Shown here: piece after piece, positions 1 through 6,051 of the stretch
Layout of the letters: the number at the start of each line of letters is the position of its first letter
Numbering within the stretch: position 1 is the stretch's first letter
Assembly (NCBI GenBank): GCA_017745015.1
Contig: JAGIAF010000192.1
Span: forward strand, 1 to 6,482
Reading direction: 5' to 3'
DNA from: Bdellovibrio sp.
GTDB lineage: Bacteria > Bdellovibrionota > Bdellovibrionia > Bdellovibrionales > Bdellovibrionaceae
Length of the DNA: 6,482 nt
The notes under the pieces: generated by a model
Seen by the model: the letters and a program-made list of their open reading frames with translations, nothing else
Database searches by the model: none
Told to the model about the DNA's origin: nothing
Position numbers and translations under genes: made by a program

Positions 1-1
1 C

Positions 2-781
2 ACCATTCCTCCTCTACACGGATATATCTTGGTAGCAGAAGACAATCGCGTGAATCAAAAAGTTGTCAGTGAAATGCTCAGCTTAATGGGCTGCACTTGC
101 CATATTGTTGAAAATGGCAAAGAAGCCATCGAAGCTCTTAAGAGAGAAGATTTCGACTTGATTTTAATGGATGCGCAAATGCCCGTCATGGATGGCTATG
201 AGGCCACGCGCTTGATCCGACGCGGAGATGCCGGCTCGGCGAACAAAATCATTCCGATCTTGGCCACCACGGCAAATGCTATTAAAGGCGATATCGAAGC
301 CTGCCTCGAAGCGGGGATGAATGATTATATCAGTAAGCCCATTGCCTATAATGATCTCGCAATCAAGATCGAAAAATGGATGGCCCGCGGGCAAAATGTC
401 ATCGACGACACCAATCTGCAAAAGCTGCGGGAACAGGGAGAGAAATCAGGAAAAGAATTTATCTCAGAATTGGTGGAGATTTTCAAACAAGACGCCCCAG
501 AAGCTGTGGCCGTTATGCGCAGCAATTTGAACGCCAAACTCATTAAGGAAATTCCACCCATTGCCCATAATTTGAAGACTTCAGCTGGAATTCTGGGGGC
601 CCTTCGTTTGAAGGAACTTGCCGAACGTATCGAGCGCTCGAAGATGGACTCTGTCACGGAACAGCAGCTCGCGCTTTTGATAGATTCCCTTGATAACGAG
701 TTGAGACTTGTCCTTGAGCACTTGGACAATCAGTTGAAAAAAGATGCTCCTCGAAGGTCCTCTCCGGACGCACAGTTATAA
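2..781 (+). CDS. Hybrid sensor histidine kinase, C-terminal REC-HPt portion (5' truncated by window edge)
   Basis: The reading frame is open from base 2, so this is the end of a longer protein. The first Met-like codon (29, TTG) encodes the Leu of the beta-1 strand (ILVAEDNRVNQ), so it is internal and not a start. Counting that Leu as residue 1, a receiver domain covers about 1-115: acidic pocket E4/D5, phospho-acceptor D48 in LILMDAQMP, conserved Thr at 81 in ATTANA, and K103 in ISKPI. A four-helix HPt domain follows at about 125-235, with phospho-accepting His180 in IAHNLKTSAGILGA. The tail is short and hydrophilic. In the family, phosphate passes from a kinase His to the receiver Asp, then to the HPt His and on to a separate response regulator. 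The sensor and kinase core should lie left of the window. The input signal and partner cannot be told. A stand-alone REC-HPt protein is possible but less likely, because such receivers usually sit at the end of hybrid kinases. Confidence 0.9.
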   Translation, partial: TIPPLHGYILVAEDNRVNQKVVSEMLSLMGCTCHIVENGKEAIEALKREDFDLILMDAQMPVMDGYEATRLIRRGDAGSANKIIPILATTANAIKGDIEACLEAGMNDYISKPIAYNDLAIKIEKWMARGQNVIDDTNLQKLREQGEKSGKEFISELVEIFKQDAPEAVAVMRSNLNAKLIKEIPPIAHNLKTSAGILGALRLKELAERIERSKMDSVTEQQLALLIDSLDNELRLVLEHLDNQLKKDAPRRSSPDAQL

Positions 782-782
782 T
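777..782 (+). promoter_or_regulatory. Candidate -10 element for the permease gene
   Basis: A perfect TATAAT overlaps the stop codon of the upstream kinase gene. It would place a transcript start near 789 and a leader of about 64 nt before the permease ATG at 853. No convincing -35 hexamer is found 16-18 bp upstream and there is no TGn extension, so this may be chance. The alternative is read-through from the kinase gene across the 71 bp gap, where no terminator is visible. Confidence 0.25.
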
Positions 783-841
783 CGTTCATTATCAAATTTA
801 AATTTTACCTCCAGGCTCCCAGCTACTAGCATGGCATGACT

Positions 842-847
842 AAGGAG
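842..847 (+). promoter_or_regulatory. Ribosome binding site of the permease gene
   Basis: AAGGAG lies 5 nt before the ATG at 853. It fixes the start and agrees with the usual short cytoplasmic N-terminus ahead of the first membrane helix. Confidence 0.8.
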
Positions 848-852
848 CTTTC

Positions 853-2202
853 ATGTCAAACTCTCAAGATTCGGAACTGAAGAGATCGTTAGGATTAACG
901 CCGTCTATCTCCCTGGTTATTGGCACCATCATCGGCACGGGAGTCTTTTTAAAAGCGGCGATCATGTCCCAATATTTAGGAAACTCCACCTGGGTTCTGA
1001 TTGCTTGGGTTGTGGCGGGATTATTATCTTTAGCTGGAGCTCTGACTTATGCGGAGATTGGCATTCTGTTCCCCCGCGCTGGCGGTGAATACGTTTATCT
1101 GAAAGAAGGCTTTGGAGAGATGCCTGCCTTCCTTTATGGGTGGCAAAGATTTTGGGTGAGTGCTCCAGGAACAATCGCAGCCTATGCGGTGGGAACAGCT
1201 ACTTTCGCAGCTCCATTATTTAAGTTGGACTTTTTAGGAGGGCAAAAAGGTTTCGCCATCATCCTGATCTTCCTCTTTTCATTTTTGAATTGCCTCAATG
1301 TGCGCTTCGGGGGACGCCTGCAAAGTCTGATGACCGCCGTCAAGGTTTTGATGATTCTTTTTATCGTCGGTGGTGTCTTGTTCATTGCACCCGGCAACTC
1401 CATGAGCCACATCACTGACAGCGGATCTGCCTTCCCGGGATTCAGCGCCTTTGGGGCCGCTTTGCTTGCTGCACTCTGGGCTTATGATGGTTGGAATAAT
1501 ATGCCCATGGTGGCAGGAGAAATTAAAAATCCTCAAAAGAACATTCCGCTAGCTTTAGGCGTGGGAGTTTTATTTATTCTTTTGATCTATTGCTTAATTC
1601 ACTTCTGCTATTTCTATGCATTGCCTTTTGAAGATGTCTTTAATGCCAATTCTAAAGTTCATCCAAATGCTCTGCCGGTAGCAGCTAAAGTGGCCGAGAG
1701 CTTTATGGGGAACTCCGGTGTTTGGTTCTTGGGACTGGCAATGATGTTTTCAGCGATTGGTGCGATGAATGGTTCGATTCTAACCAACGCTCGCGTACCT
1801 TTTGCGATGGCACGCGACGGTTTGTTCCTCCCAGCTCTTGCTAAACTGCATCCCAGAACAGAGGCTCCATATATGGCGGTCTTGGTACAAGCGGTGCTTT
1901 CGGCCATCTTGGCCTTGTCAGGAACCTTCGATCAATTGACGGACTATGTGGTCTTTGCGTCGTGGATTTTCTATGCGCTGGTGACGGCATCGGTCTTTAA
2001 GTTCAGAAAAACTCACGCGGAGCATGAACGCGCTTACAAAGCCTGGGGTTATCCTGTTGTACCCGTGGTGTTCTTGGTACTCGCGGTGTTGTTATTAATT
2101 AATACTCTTTGGACTAGCCCCCAAGAATCTCTGTGGGGACTTTGTATCATTCTTTTGGGAGCGCCGGTTTACTATTGGCAGCGCAAGCTAGCTCGCGCCT
2201 GA
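853..2202 (+). CDS. APC-superfamily amino acid permease (LAT/SteT-like)
   Basis: This is a 449-residue inner-membrane transporter with about 12 hydrophobic segments, the normal length for the amino acid-polyamine-organocation superfamily. Helix 1 holds the unwound substrate-binding motif GTIIGTGVF (24-32). PRAGGEYVYLKEGFG (74-88) follows helix 2. The helix 6 region has ALWAYDGWNN (207-216), followed by GEIKNPQKNIP (222-232), both typical of the L-amino acid transporter and SteT branch. NARVPFAMARDG (312-323) marks the loop after helix 8, and the basic stretch ERAYKAWGYPVVP (392-404) precedes the last helices. It probably moves neutral amino acids by exchange or proton symport; the exact substrate cannot be read from the sequence. 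A predator living on prey protein would have use for such carriers, but that is context and not evidence. The gene is preceded by a good ribosome binding site. Its last 15 bp overlap the 3' end of the opposing hemoglobin gene. Confidence 0.93.
   Translation: MSNSQDSELKRSLGLTPSISLVIGTIIGTGVFLKAAIMSQYLGNSTWVLIAWVVAGLLSLAGALTYAEIGILFPRAGGEYVYLKEGFGEMPAFLYGWQRFWVSAPGTIAAYAVGTATFAAPLFKLDFLGGQKGFAIILIFLFSFLNCLNVRFGGRLQSLMTAVKVLMILFIVGGVLFIAPGNSMSHITDSGSAFPGFSAFGAALLAALWAYDGWNNMPMVAGEIKNPQKNIPLALGVGVLFILLIYCLIHFCYFYALPFEDVFNANSKVHPNALPVAAKVAESFMGNSGVWFLGLAMMFSAIGAMNGSILTNARVPFAMARDGLFLPALAKLHPRTEAPYMAVLVQAVLSAILALSGTFDQLTDYVVFASWIFYALVTASVFKFRKTHAEHERAYKAWGYPVVPVVFLVLAVLLLINTLWTSPQESLWGLCIILLGAPVYYWQRKLARA
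2181..2198. terminator. Palindromic hairpin at the convergent gene ends (possible weak terminator)
   Basis: An 18-nt near-palindrome can fold with GCGC/GCGC outer pairs, one A-C mismatch, AG/CT inner pairs and a CTAG loop. It spans the hemoglobin stop codon (2188-2190) and ends 1 nt before the permease stop (2200-2202). Downstream on the + strand the sequence is only loosely T-rich and on the - strand not at all, so it lacks a proper U-tract. It may still slow polymerase or protect 3' ends. Confidence 0.3.
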
Positions 2203-2598
2203 ATCGTTGTCTTCTTTGTTGCGCATGTGATCGGCCAAATTTAAAAGTGAATGAAGAAGTTCACTGCGCAACGGCTCTTCAATTTTCAAATCATCAAAGG
2301 CATGCACCATACAGAGCATCCACTGGTCGCGTTCTGATTTTCCAATAGCAAAGGGGAAGTGGCGCATTCTTAAGCGCGGATGACCGAAGCGTTCTTGAAA
2401 CAATTGCGGTCCCCCCAACCAGCCCGATAAAAACATAAAGAGCTTCTCATCTGAGCCGCGCAAATTTTCAGGATGCATATCACGGATGCCCTTCGCTTCA
2501 GGCATCGTGTCCATGATCTCATAGAATCTGGAAGTGAGTTTACGAAGGACGGCCTCGCCGCCCAAGAGTTCATAAGGAGTTTTTTGTTGGTCAGTCAC
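2188..2598 (-). CDS. Group II truncated hemoglobin (2/2HbO, YjbI-like)
   Basis: This is a 136-residue heme protein of the trHbO family; no signal peptide, so cytoplasmic. Diagnostic residues visible: Tyr26 (position B10) in SRFYEIMD, His42 at the probable CD1 position in RDMHP, the block FLSGWLGGPQLFQERFGHP (56-74), proximal heme ligand His80 (F8) in LRMRHFPFAIG, and Trp93 (G8) in ERDQWMLCM, the mark of group II. The three extra residues between B10 and CD1, with His at CD1, fit proteobacterial members better than the mycobacterial one, which has Tyr there. Family members bind O2 tightly, and roles in oxygen supply, peroxide handling and NO chemistry have been proposed. The start is GTG, supported by AGGTGA 6 nt upstream and by the fit to family length. 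It follows the SLT-like secreted protein gene by 14 bp, so the two are probably co-transcribed. Its 3' end overlaps the permease gene by 15 bp. Confidence 0.93.
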   Translation of the reverse strand: MTDQQKTPYELLGGEAVLRKLTSRFYEIMDTMPEAKGIRDMHPENLRGSDEKLFMFLSGWLGGPQLFQERFGHPRLRMRHFPFAIGKSERDQWMLCMVHAFDDLKIEEPLRSELLHSLLNLADHMRNKEDNDSGAS

Positions 2599-2604
2599 GG
2601 AAGA

Positions 2605-2610
2605 TCACCT
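2605..2610 (-). promoter_or_regulatory. Ribosome binding site fixing the GTG start of the hemoglobin gene
   Basis: On the - strand AGGTGA lies 6 nt before the GTG at 2596-2598 and inside the 14 bp gap after the stop of the upstream gene. No ATG is available nearby in frame, so this site decides the start. Confidence 0.75.
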
Positions 2611-2612
2611 AA

Positions 2613-3359
2613 CTATTTACAAAGAGCATAGCTCTCGATGACGTCTTGAATTTTCAAGTAGCCTTGCTGTCTACCATCGTTTTTGATCACTTGCCAATAT
2701 GGATCTGCGGCAAAAAGCCCCGCACCACTGCCAATTTGATCATTCAACATCATCATCGCACAGCGAATACTGTAAGAACCACTTTGTGTCCTAAGTTTAT
2801 CCTCGCGAGGAGTTTGAGCCAAGTGGCCGCAAGTCTCCGCTTGAATCTTTTTATCTAACTGCATAAGACCCGACAGTATGCCGTTAGGACCTTGTTGAAG
2901 GGGGGGCTGCTCATCACAAGAGGCCTCATAGAAGCCCATGGCCGCCATGACGGTCACCCAAAGGCCTTCTTTACCTTCTTGATCCATTTGCTCATAACCA
3001 CGGCAAATCGCCTTAAGATCCTGAGCTCCACGCATCAGCTCTGGGGTGCGACCCGAGCGCAGTTCTTCCACGACGGTCGCTCCCCATTCACCATAGGAAG
3101 ATCCATCAGAAAATTTACTGCAAGTGTTACCGAACTGCTTGGAGTCTCTGGGATGTGAGTTCATCGCATCGAATACCATTTGTGGGATATTGCCACGGGA
3201 AACCGTGTTGCGAATTTCGCGGGCGTCGCTATCGACATTGCTTCTTAAAAGCGTCGAAGACGTTGAGCAGGAAATACAGTTCTGTGCTTCCGACTCGGCA
3301 TGAGCCTGACCCATAAATACCAAAGATGCCAAAATTGTGAGTGAAGCTAATAGTTTCAT
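2613..3359 (-). CDS. Secreted Cys-rich protein with divergent lytic transglycosylase (SLT)-like domain
   Basis: This is a 248-residue exported protein. Residues 1-21 form a signal peptide (KLL, hydrophobic core, AHA cleavage before ESEA). The mature part has eight cysteines (28, 31, 80, 119, 148, 177, 200, 247), enough for four disulfides, which fits the periplasm or outside. The N-terminal half, about 22-130, is not recognised. The C-terminal half follows the order of the SLT/GH23 fold: a helix ending in MGFYEASC with possible catalytic Glu145, then GLMQL (164-168), then a helix with RCAMMMLNDQIGSG (199-212) and DPYW (219-222). In true SLT enzymes the corresponding blocks are ES, GLMQ and a later helix. 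The classic ES dipeptide is here EAS, and the final AYN motif is not obvious. A wall-cleaving or wall-binding role is therefore inferred from motif spacing only; a catalytically dead relative is possible. GAGAGG lies 5 nt before the ATG. The hemoglobin gene follows after 14 bp. Confidence 0.85.
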   Translation of the reverse strand: MKLLASLTILASLVFMGQAHAESEAQNCISCSTSSTLLRSNVDSDAREIRNTVSRGNIPQMVFDAMNSHPRDSKQFGNTCSKFSDGSSYGEWGATVVEELRSGRTPELMRGAQDLKAICRGYEQMDQEGKEGLWVTVMAAMGFYEASCDEQPPLQQGPNGILSGLMQLDKKIQAETCGHLAQTPREDKLRTQSGSYSIRCAMMMLNDQIGSGAGLFAADPYWQVIKNDGRQQGYLKIQDVIESYALCK

Positions 3360-3364
3360 ACAAA

Positions 3365-3370
3365 CCTCTC
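3365..3370 (-). promoter_or_regulatory. Ribosome binding site of the SLT-like protein gene
   Basis: On the - strand GAGAGG lies 5 nt before the ATG at 3357-3359. It supports the start that gives a well-formed signal peptide. Confidence 0.6.
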
Positions 3371-3455
3371 GTCACTTTGCAATTCACTGTTGGTGCCAGG
3401 CTGAAATGTAAACTACCGCGATTACGGAATCTCAAAATGTCTATTGGAGCCAAGA

Positions 3456-3476
3456 GTGACGTAAACTGTTCGACAC
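3456..3476. promoter_or_regulatory. Imperfect dyad, candidate enhancer-binding site
   Basis: A 21 bp sequence with outer arms GTGACG and CGACAC pairs at 7 of 10 symmetric positions. It lies at about -141 to -121 from the transcript start predicted for the sigma-54 promoter, the usual range for binding of an AAA+ activator. No activator family is recognised from the sequence, there is only one such copy, and dyads of this quality can arise by chance. Confidence 0.22.
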
Positions 3477-3570
3477 CGAAAAATGGGCGTCTCAAAGCGA
3501 TACACCGTTTTACCCCGCGCATCATGCTCGCAAGTTCCTCTTTTCAGTGGCAAAAGGACACCAAAGTAAT

Positions 3571-3586
3571 TGGCACTGCCGTTGCT
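3571..3586 (+). promoter_or_regulatory. Sigma-54 (RpoN) -24/-12 promoter
   Basis: The sequence reads TGGCAC, five bases, then TTGCT. It matches the RpoN consensus in full, with the invariant GG (3572-3573) and GC (3584-3585) separated by exactly 10 bp. A T precedes the -24 block and TTT follows the -12 block, both favoured. With C3585 as -12, transcription would begin at about 3597, giving a 23 nt leader that contains the ribosome binding site of the Cys-rich protein gene. No competing sigma-70 pair is seen nearby. Such promoters need an ATP-driven activator, so expression of the downstream pair should be tightly switched. Confidence 0.8.
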
Positions 3587-3606
3587 TTATTAGCTTTTCG
3601 CTTACG

Positions 3607-3612
3607 AAGGAG
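3607..3612 (+). promoter_or_regulatory. Ribosome binding site choosing the start of the Cys-rich protein
   Basis: AAGGAG lies 7 nt before the ATG at 3620. It selects that ATG over any of the earlier in-frame codons and gives a protein that begins with a clean signal peptide. Confidence 0.8.
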
Positions 3613-3619
3613 CACCACA

Positions 3620-4150
3620 ATGAAACCACTCTTCATCTTGTTATCACTGAGCTTCGCGCTCGCAACTCTCCCCGCTCACGCACAAGTCCGTTGCAGTGCC
3701 AGAGACAAAGGCTGGGAAGAACATTGGGGCGGTCACGAAGACTGCAACTCGTGCATGAAAAAGCACGGCGAATGCGTTGAGTCTTGTTCGTTGAATTACG
3801 TCACTTGCGAAGCTCGTGGTGTGGATTATCTTGGCAACGCTATTTCTGTCAAAGGTGCTGGCAACGAGCGCTATGAAGCGGAAAGCAATGCGGTTCGTCT
3901 GTGCCAAAGAAATTTCCAAAACTGCTCTGTAGTCAACTGCACTTCTGAAGCAGAAAACGTCTCATCACGTCGCTGCCCTAAGCCTGAAGCGCCGCCGGCT
4001 CCAACGCCTGCACCCGCACCGAATCCAACGCCTGCACCAAATCCAAATCCTGGCAATGGCGGACCTGGTCACGGTGGTCCTCGTCCCGGCCCTGGTAAAC
4101 CAGGCGGTCCCGGTCCTCACAACGCTGTAGAAAACTCTGAAAGGAACTAA
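3620..4150 (+). CDS. Secreted Cys-rich protein with Pro/Gly-rich C-terminal tail, unknown family
   Basis: This is a 176-residue protein that I do not recognise. Residues 1-21 are a signal peptide (MKPLFILLS start, PAHA cleavage before QVRC). Cys25 sits at +4, so it is not a lipoprotein. The mature domain, about 22-120, has ten cysteines (25, 42, 45, 52, 56, 63, 95, 102, 107, 119). Two similar helical patterns can be seen: C-x6-C-x3-C-x6-C at 45-63 and C-x6-C-x4-C at 95-107. This suggests a small disulfide-braced helical domain. From 121 to 167 the chain is low complexity, first PAPTPAPAPNP-type and then GPGHGGPRPGPG-type, and ends in a polar NAVENSERN. Such tails often act as wall-spanning or flexible linkers. 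The start is set by the ribosome binding site and the signal peptide; the frame is open 93 codons further upstream but runs through the promoter. The next gene starts 2 nt after the stop, so the two products are probably made together. Confidence 0.85.
   Translation: MKPLFILLSLSFALATLPAHAQVRCSARDKGWEEHWGGHEDCNSCMKKHGECVESCSLNYVTCEARGVDYLGNAISVKGAGNERYEAESNAVRLCQRNFQNCSVVNCTSEAENVSSRRCPKPEAPPAPTPAPAPNPTPAPNPNPGNGGPGHGGPRPGPGKPGGPGPHNAVENSERN
4000..4038 (+). repeat. Short tandem repeat coding the Pro-rich tail
   Basis: A 15 bp sequence (TCCAACGCCTGCACC) occurs at 4000-4014 and again exactly at 4024-4038, a 24 bp period equal to 8 codons. It encodes repeated PTPAP units. The identical DNA, and not just similar residues, suggests recent duplication by slippage. 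Confidence 0.75.
4141..4145 (+). promoter_or_regulatory. Ribosome binding site of the coiled-coil protein, inside the preceding gene
   Basis: AAGGA is located in the last codons of the Cys-rich gene, 7 nt before the ATG at 4153. The stop-to-start gap is 2 nt, so translation of the two genes is probably coupled. Confidence 0.75.
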
Positions 4151-4152
4151 GC

Positions 4153-5988
4153 ATGAACTACCCAATTAGAAACTTCAGCCTCTTTGCCTCTAGTATCCTT
4201 TTGATGAACATCGCGCTTGCAAAACCAATGACAGTGAAAGACTGGAGTTTGGACGATACAGGAGCGGTGTGTGTGGCCTCCACAACTCGCACTTTAAATG
4301 GTCAAGCTTATCGTTTGGAATTGAGCTTCGATAAATCGGGCCTTTATCCCGTTGAAGCTTGGGTCCGCGAGATCCCAAGCACAACAACTACGCAAGCTTT
4401 TCGCATTCAAACCGAAGTGAAACCGATTCAAACCTTCCCTCTGACTCAAATTCAAGATGCAACAGGTGCGGTGTCTTTCTGGCAAGTACCAACTGACACG
4501 GAAGCGTTGCTTTCTTACATCAAACGCCAAACACGTTTGATGGCGATGGCTATCACTCCAAACGGAGCAGCTCTGCCGACATCTAAGTCCGTGGACTTCT
4601 CTCTTCGTGGATCAAGCGATATCGTTGAGGCGTTGAGCACTCAATGTAACAAAGGTAAATCCCTGGTTCAGACGAACTTTGAAAAAAGCTTCGTTCCTGT
4701 TCAAGTGGGCCAAATGGATCCATTGAAGTTCGATGCGTTGAAATCTGGGGAACTTCGCCGTCTGTATCTTGATGCCGTAAAAACCAATGCGGAAAAAGCG
4801 GCTTTACAATCCCAGCTGACAGCTTTGAATACGCAGTACGCTAAAATGATTCAAGAACTTGCCGCTGCGAACGGCAGTCTGGATCAAATGACGAAAACTC
4901 AGTTGGTTAATTTGCAAAATCAAAAGACTTCTCTGACAAATCAGATTGCGTCTTTAGATCAACAATTGTTGCAGCAACAAACTGCGATCACGGCTAAAGA
5001 GGCCTCAGTATCACAAGCCAACGCGGTTTATGACCAAGCTTGGGGTGTTCTGGCTCCTTACGAAACAGAACACAAGCGTTTGAGTGATTTGGCTGATGCC
5101 GCGAAAAGAAACTTGAGCTCAAGCCAGTCTCGGCTTGCGGACATCGATCAAAATATCCGTGCAAAAACAGCGGCGATCGATAACAGCCAAAGCGAAGTGA
5201 GTTCATTACAAAGTCAGATTTCTCAAGCAGATTCGGCCGTGCAACGTGCCCGCTATGATGTGGATCAAACGAGCTATATTTATCAACGCTTTGACGCCTA
5301 CCGCGAGCGTGATGAGCGCATCGGCTGGCATCCAATCACAAGATATTGCCGTGAAAACCGCACAGATGTCTGCAACAACTTGATGTACAAAGTTTCTAGC
5401 TTTGCGGATCAGGAAGTTTCGAACATCCAAAATCGTCTCTCGGCGAACATCAACTGGGCTCAAAACAATTTGACGTCTCAAAACAACGTGCGCGCTCAAC
5501 TTGATGCCAAGATTCGCAATCTGACTCAATTTGAAATCCCACGTTTGCGTGACCAGCTGTCTGACTTGCGCTCACAACGTCCCTCATTTGAAAATGCTGT
5601 GAACCAAGCACAGTCTGATGTGATCAACAAAAATGCAGCAGTAAGCTCCTACGATCAAAGCGTTGGTTATGCCGCTAAAAAAGCAGACGTAAATGCCAAA
5701 GCCTCAGTGGTGGTTGGCTTGCAAAATGACTTGAAAGCTTTGGAAGCGACTCAAGCCAATATACAAAAGGCTCGCACACAAACTGCGACGACCTTGGCTG
5801 CGACTGACAAAGGCATTCAGGATCTTTTAACGAAGATCCGCCAAACACAAGATCGCACCTCTGAGTTGAATAAGGCCCTTGAACCTTACTTCGCTTCAAA
5901 ATCCCAAATTGAATCCAGCATCAATTTGACATTGCAAGCGATCCAAGCCAACAGGGACGCCTTCACTCAAAGTATCATTGCAAACTAG
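4153..5988 (+). CDS. Secreted long coiled-coil protein, unknown family
   Basis: This is a 611-residue exported protein that I do not recognise. Residues 1-23 are a signal peptide with cleavage after ALA. About 24-185 look beta-rich (WSLDDTGAVCVAS, YRLELSFD, YPVEAWVREIP) with Cys40 and Cys165 placed to form one disulfide; the layout loosely recalls small periplasmic domains such as IalB, but this is weak. From about 195 to 600 the sequence is almost all helix with heptad-like spacing, rich in Gln, Asn, Ala and Ser: blocks near 197-290, 300-380, 413-475 and 478-600. A break at about 381-412 (RERDERIGWHPITRYC, then VCNNLMY) holds the only other cysteines, Cys399 and Cys407, probably a disulfide-closed loop at the tip or bend of the rod. 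There is no membrane segment after the signal peptide and no catalytic motif. It is the second gene of the sigma-54-driven pair and is followed by a terminator. A structural or adhesive envelope role is possible but unproven. Confidence 0.88.
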   Translation: MNYPIRNFSLFASSILLMNIALAKPMTVKDWSLDDTGAVCVASTTRTLNGQAYRLELSFDKSGLYPVEAWVREIPSTTTTQAFRIQTEVKPIQTFPLTQIQDATGAVSFWQVPTDTEALLSYIKRQTRLMAMAITPNGAALPTSKSVDFSLRGSSDIVEALSTQCNKGKSLVQTNFEKSFVPVQVGQMDPLKFDALKSGELRRLYLDAVKTNAEKAALQSQLTALNTQYAKMIQELAAANGSLDQMTKTQLVNLQNQKTSLTNQIASLDQQLLQQQTAITAKEASVSQANAVYDQAWGVLAPYETEHKRLSDLADAAKRNLSSSQSRLADIDQNIRAKTAAIDNSQSEVSSLQSQISQADSAVQRARYDVDQTSYIYQRFDAYRERDERIGWHPITRYCRENRTDVCNNLMYKVSSFADQEVSNIQNRLSANINWAQNNLTSQNNVRAQLDAKIRNLTQFEIPRLRDQLSDLRSQRPSFENAVNQAQSDVINKNAAVSSYDQSVGYAAKKADVNAKASVVVGLQNDLKALEATQANIQKARTQTATTLAATDKGIQDLLTKIRQTQDRTSELNKALEPYFASKSQIESSINLTLQAIQANRDAFTQSIIAN

Positions 5989-6021
5989 TATTCCAGCAAG
6001 AGAGCCCCAGGCCTTACTATT

Positions 6022-6051
6022 ACCCACAATTCCAACGAATTGTGGGTTTTT
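6022..6051 (+). terminator. Intrinsic terminator of the secreted-protein pair
   Basis: A perfect 11 bp stem (ACCCACAATTC with GAATTGTGGGT) closes a CAAC tetraloop and runs into TTTTT on the + strand. It begins 33 nt after the stop of the coiled-coil gene. Read on the - strand, the bases after the stem are not T-rich, so it works mainly rightward. Confidence 0.92.

Larger units (their letters stand above)
3360..3619. other. Divergent intergenic regulatory region
   Basis: These 260 bp separate two divergent genes for secreted proteins. The right half carries the sigma-54 promoter and ribosome binding site of the rightward pair, and the middle holds an imperfect dyad. For the leftward gene no clear promoter stands out: the best pair on the - strand is TTGAGA (3431-3436) with a 17 bp gap to TTTACA (3408-3413), poor at -10. 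GTAAACT occurs twice on the + strand, at 3408 and 3461, 53 bp apart. The + strand is open in frame with the Cys-rich gene back to 3341, but that stretch encodes an unremarkable basic peptide and contains the promoter, so it is read as non-coding. Confidence 0.6.

Noticed and set aside
29..31. TTG as the start of the REC-HPt protein
   Set aside because: The frame is open further upstream and the codon encodes a core Leu of the first receiver beta strand, so starting here would cut off that strand.
829..838. CATGGCATG-type symmetric bases before the permease gene
   Set aside because: The arms are only 4 bp with a 1 nt centre. It is too short to count as an operator or terminator.
3379..3398. 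A second sigma-54-like sequence on the - strand, before the SLT-like gene (TGGCAC followed later by TTGCA)
   Set aside because: The gap between TGGCAC and TTGC is 10 bases where 5 are needed, so the GG and GC elements are 15 bp apart. RpoN does not tolerate that spacing.
3341..3619. A 93-codon in-frame upstream extension of the Cys-rich protein
   Set aside because: It overlaps the start of the divergent gene, runs through the sigma-54 promoter and ribosome binding site, and would bury a clean signal peptide inside the protein.
4994..5335. Antisense open frame of 113 codons within the coiled-coil gene
   Set aside because: It has no plausible domain or signal peptide and lies fully opposite a well-supported gene. 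It is a by-product of that gene's codon use, like the other antisense frames in the window.
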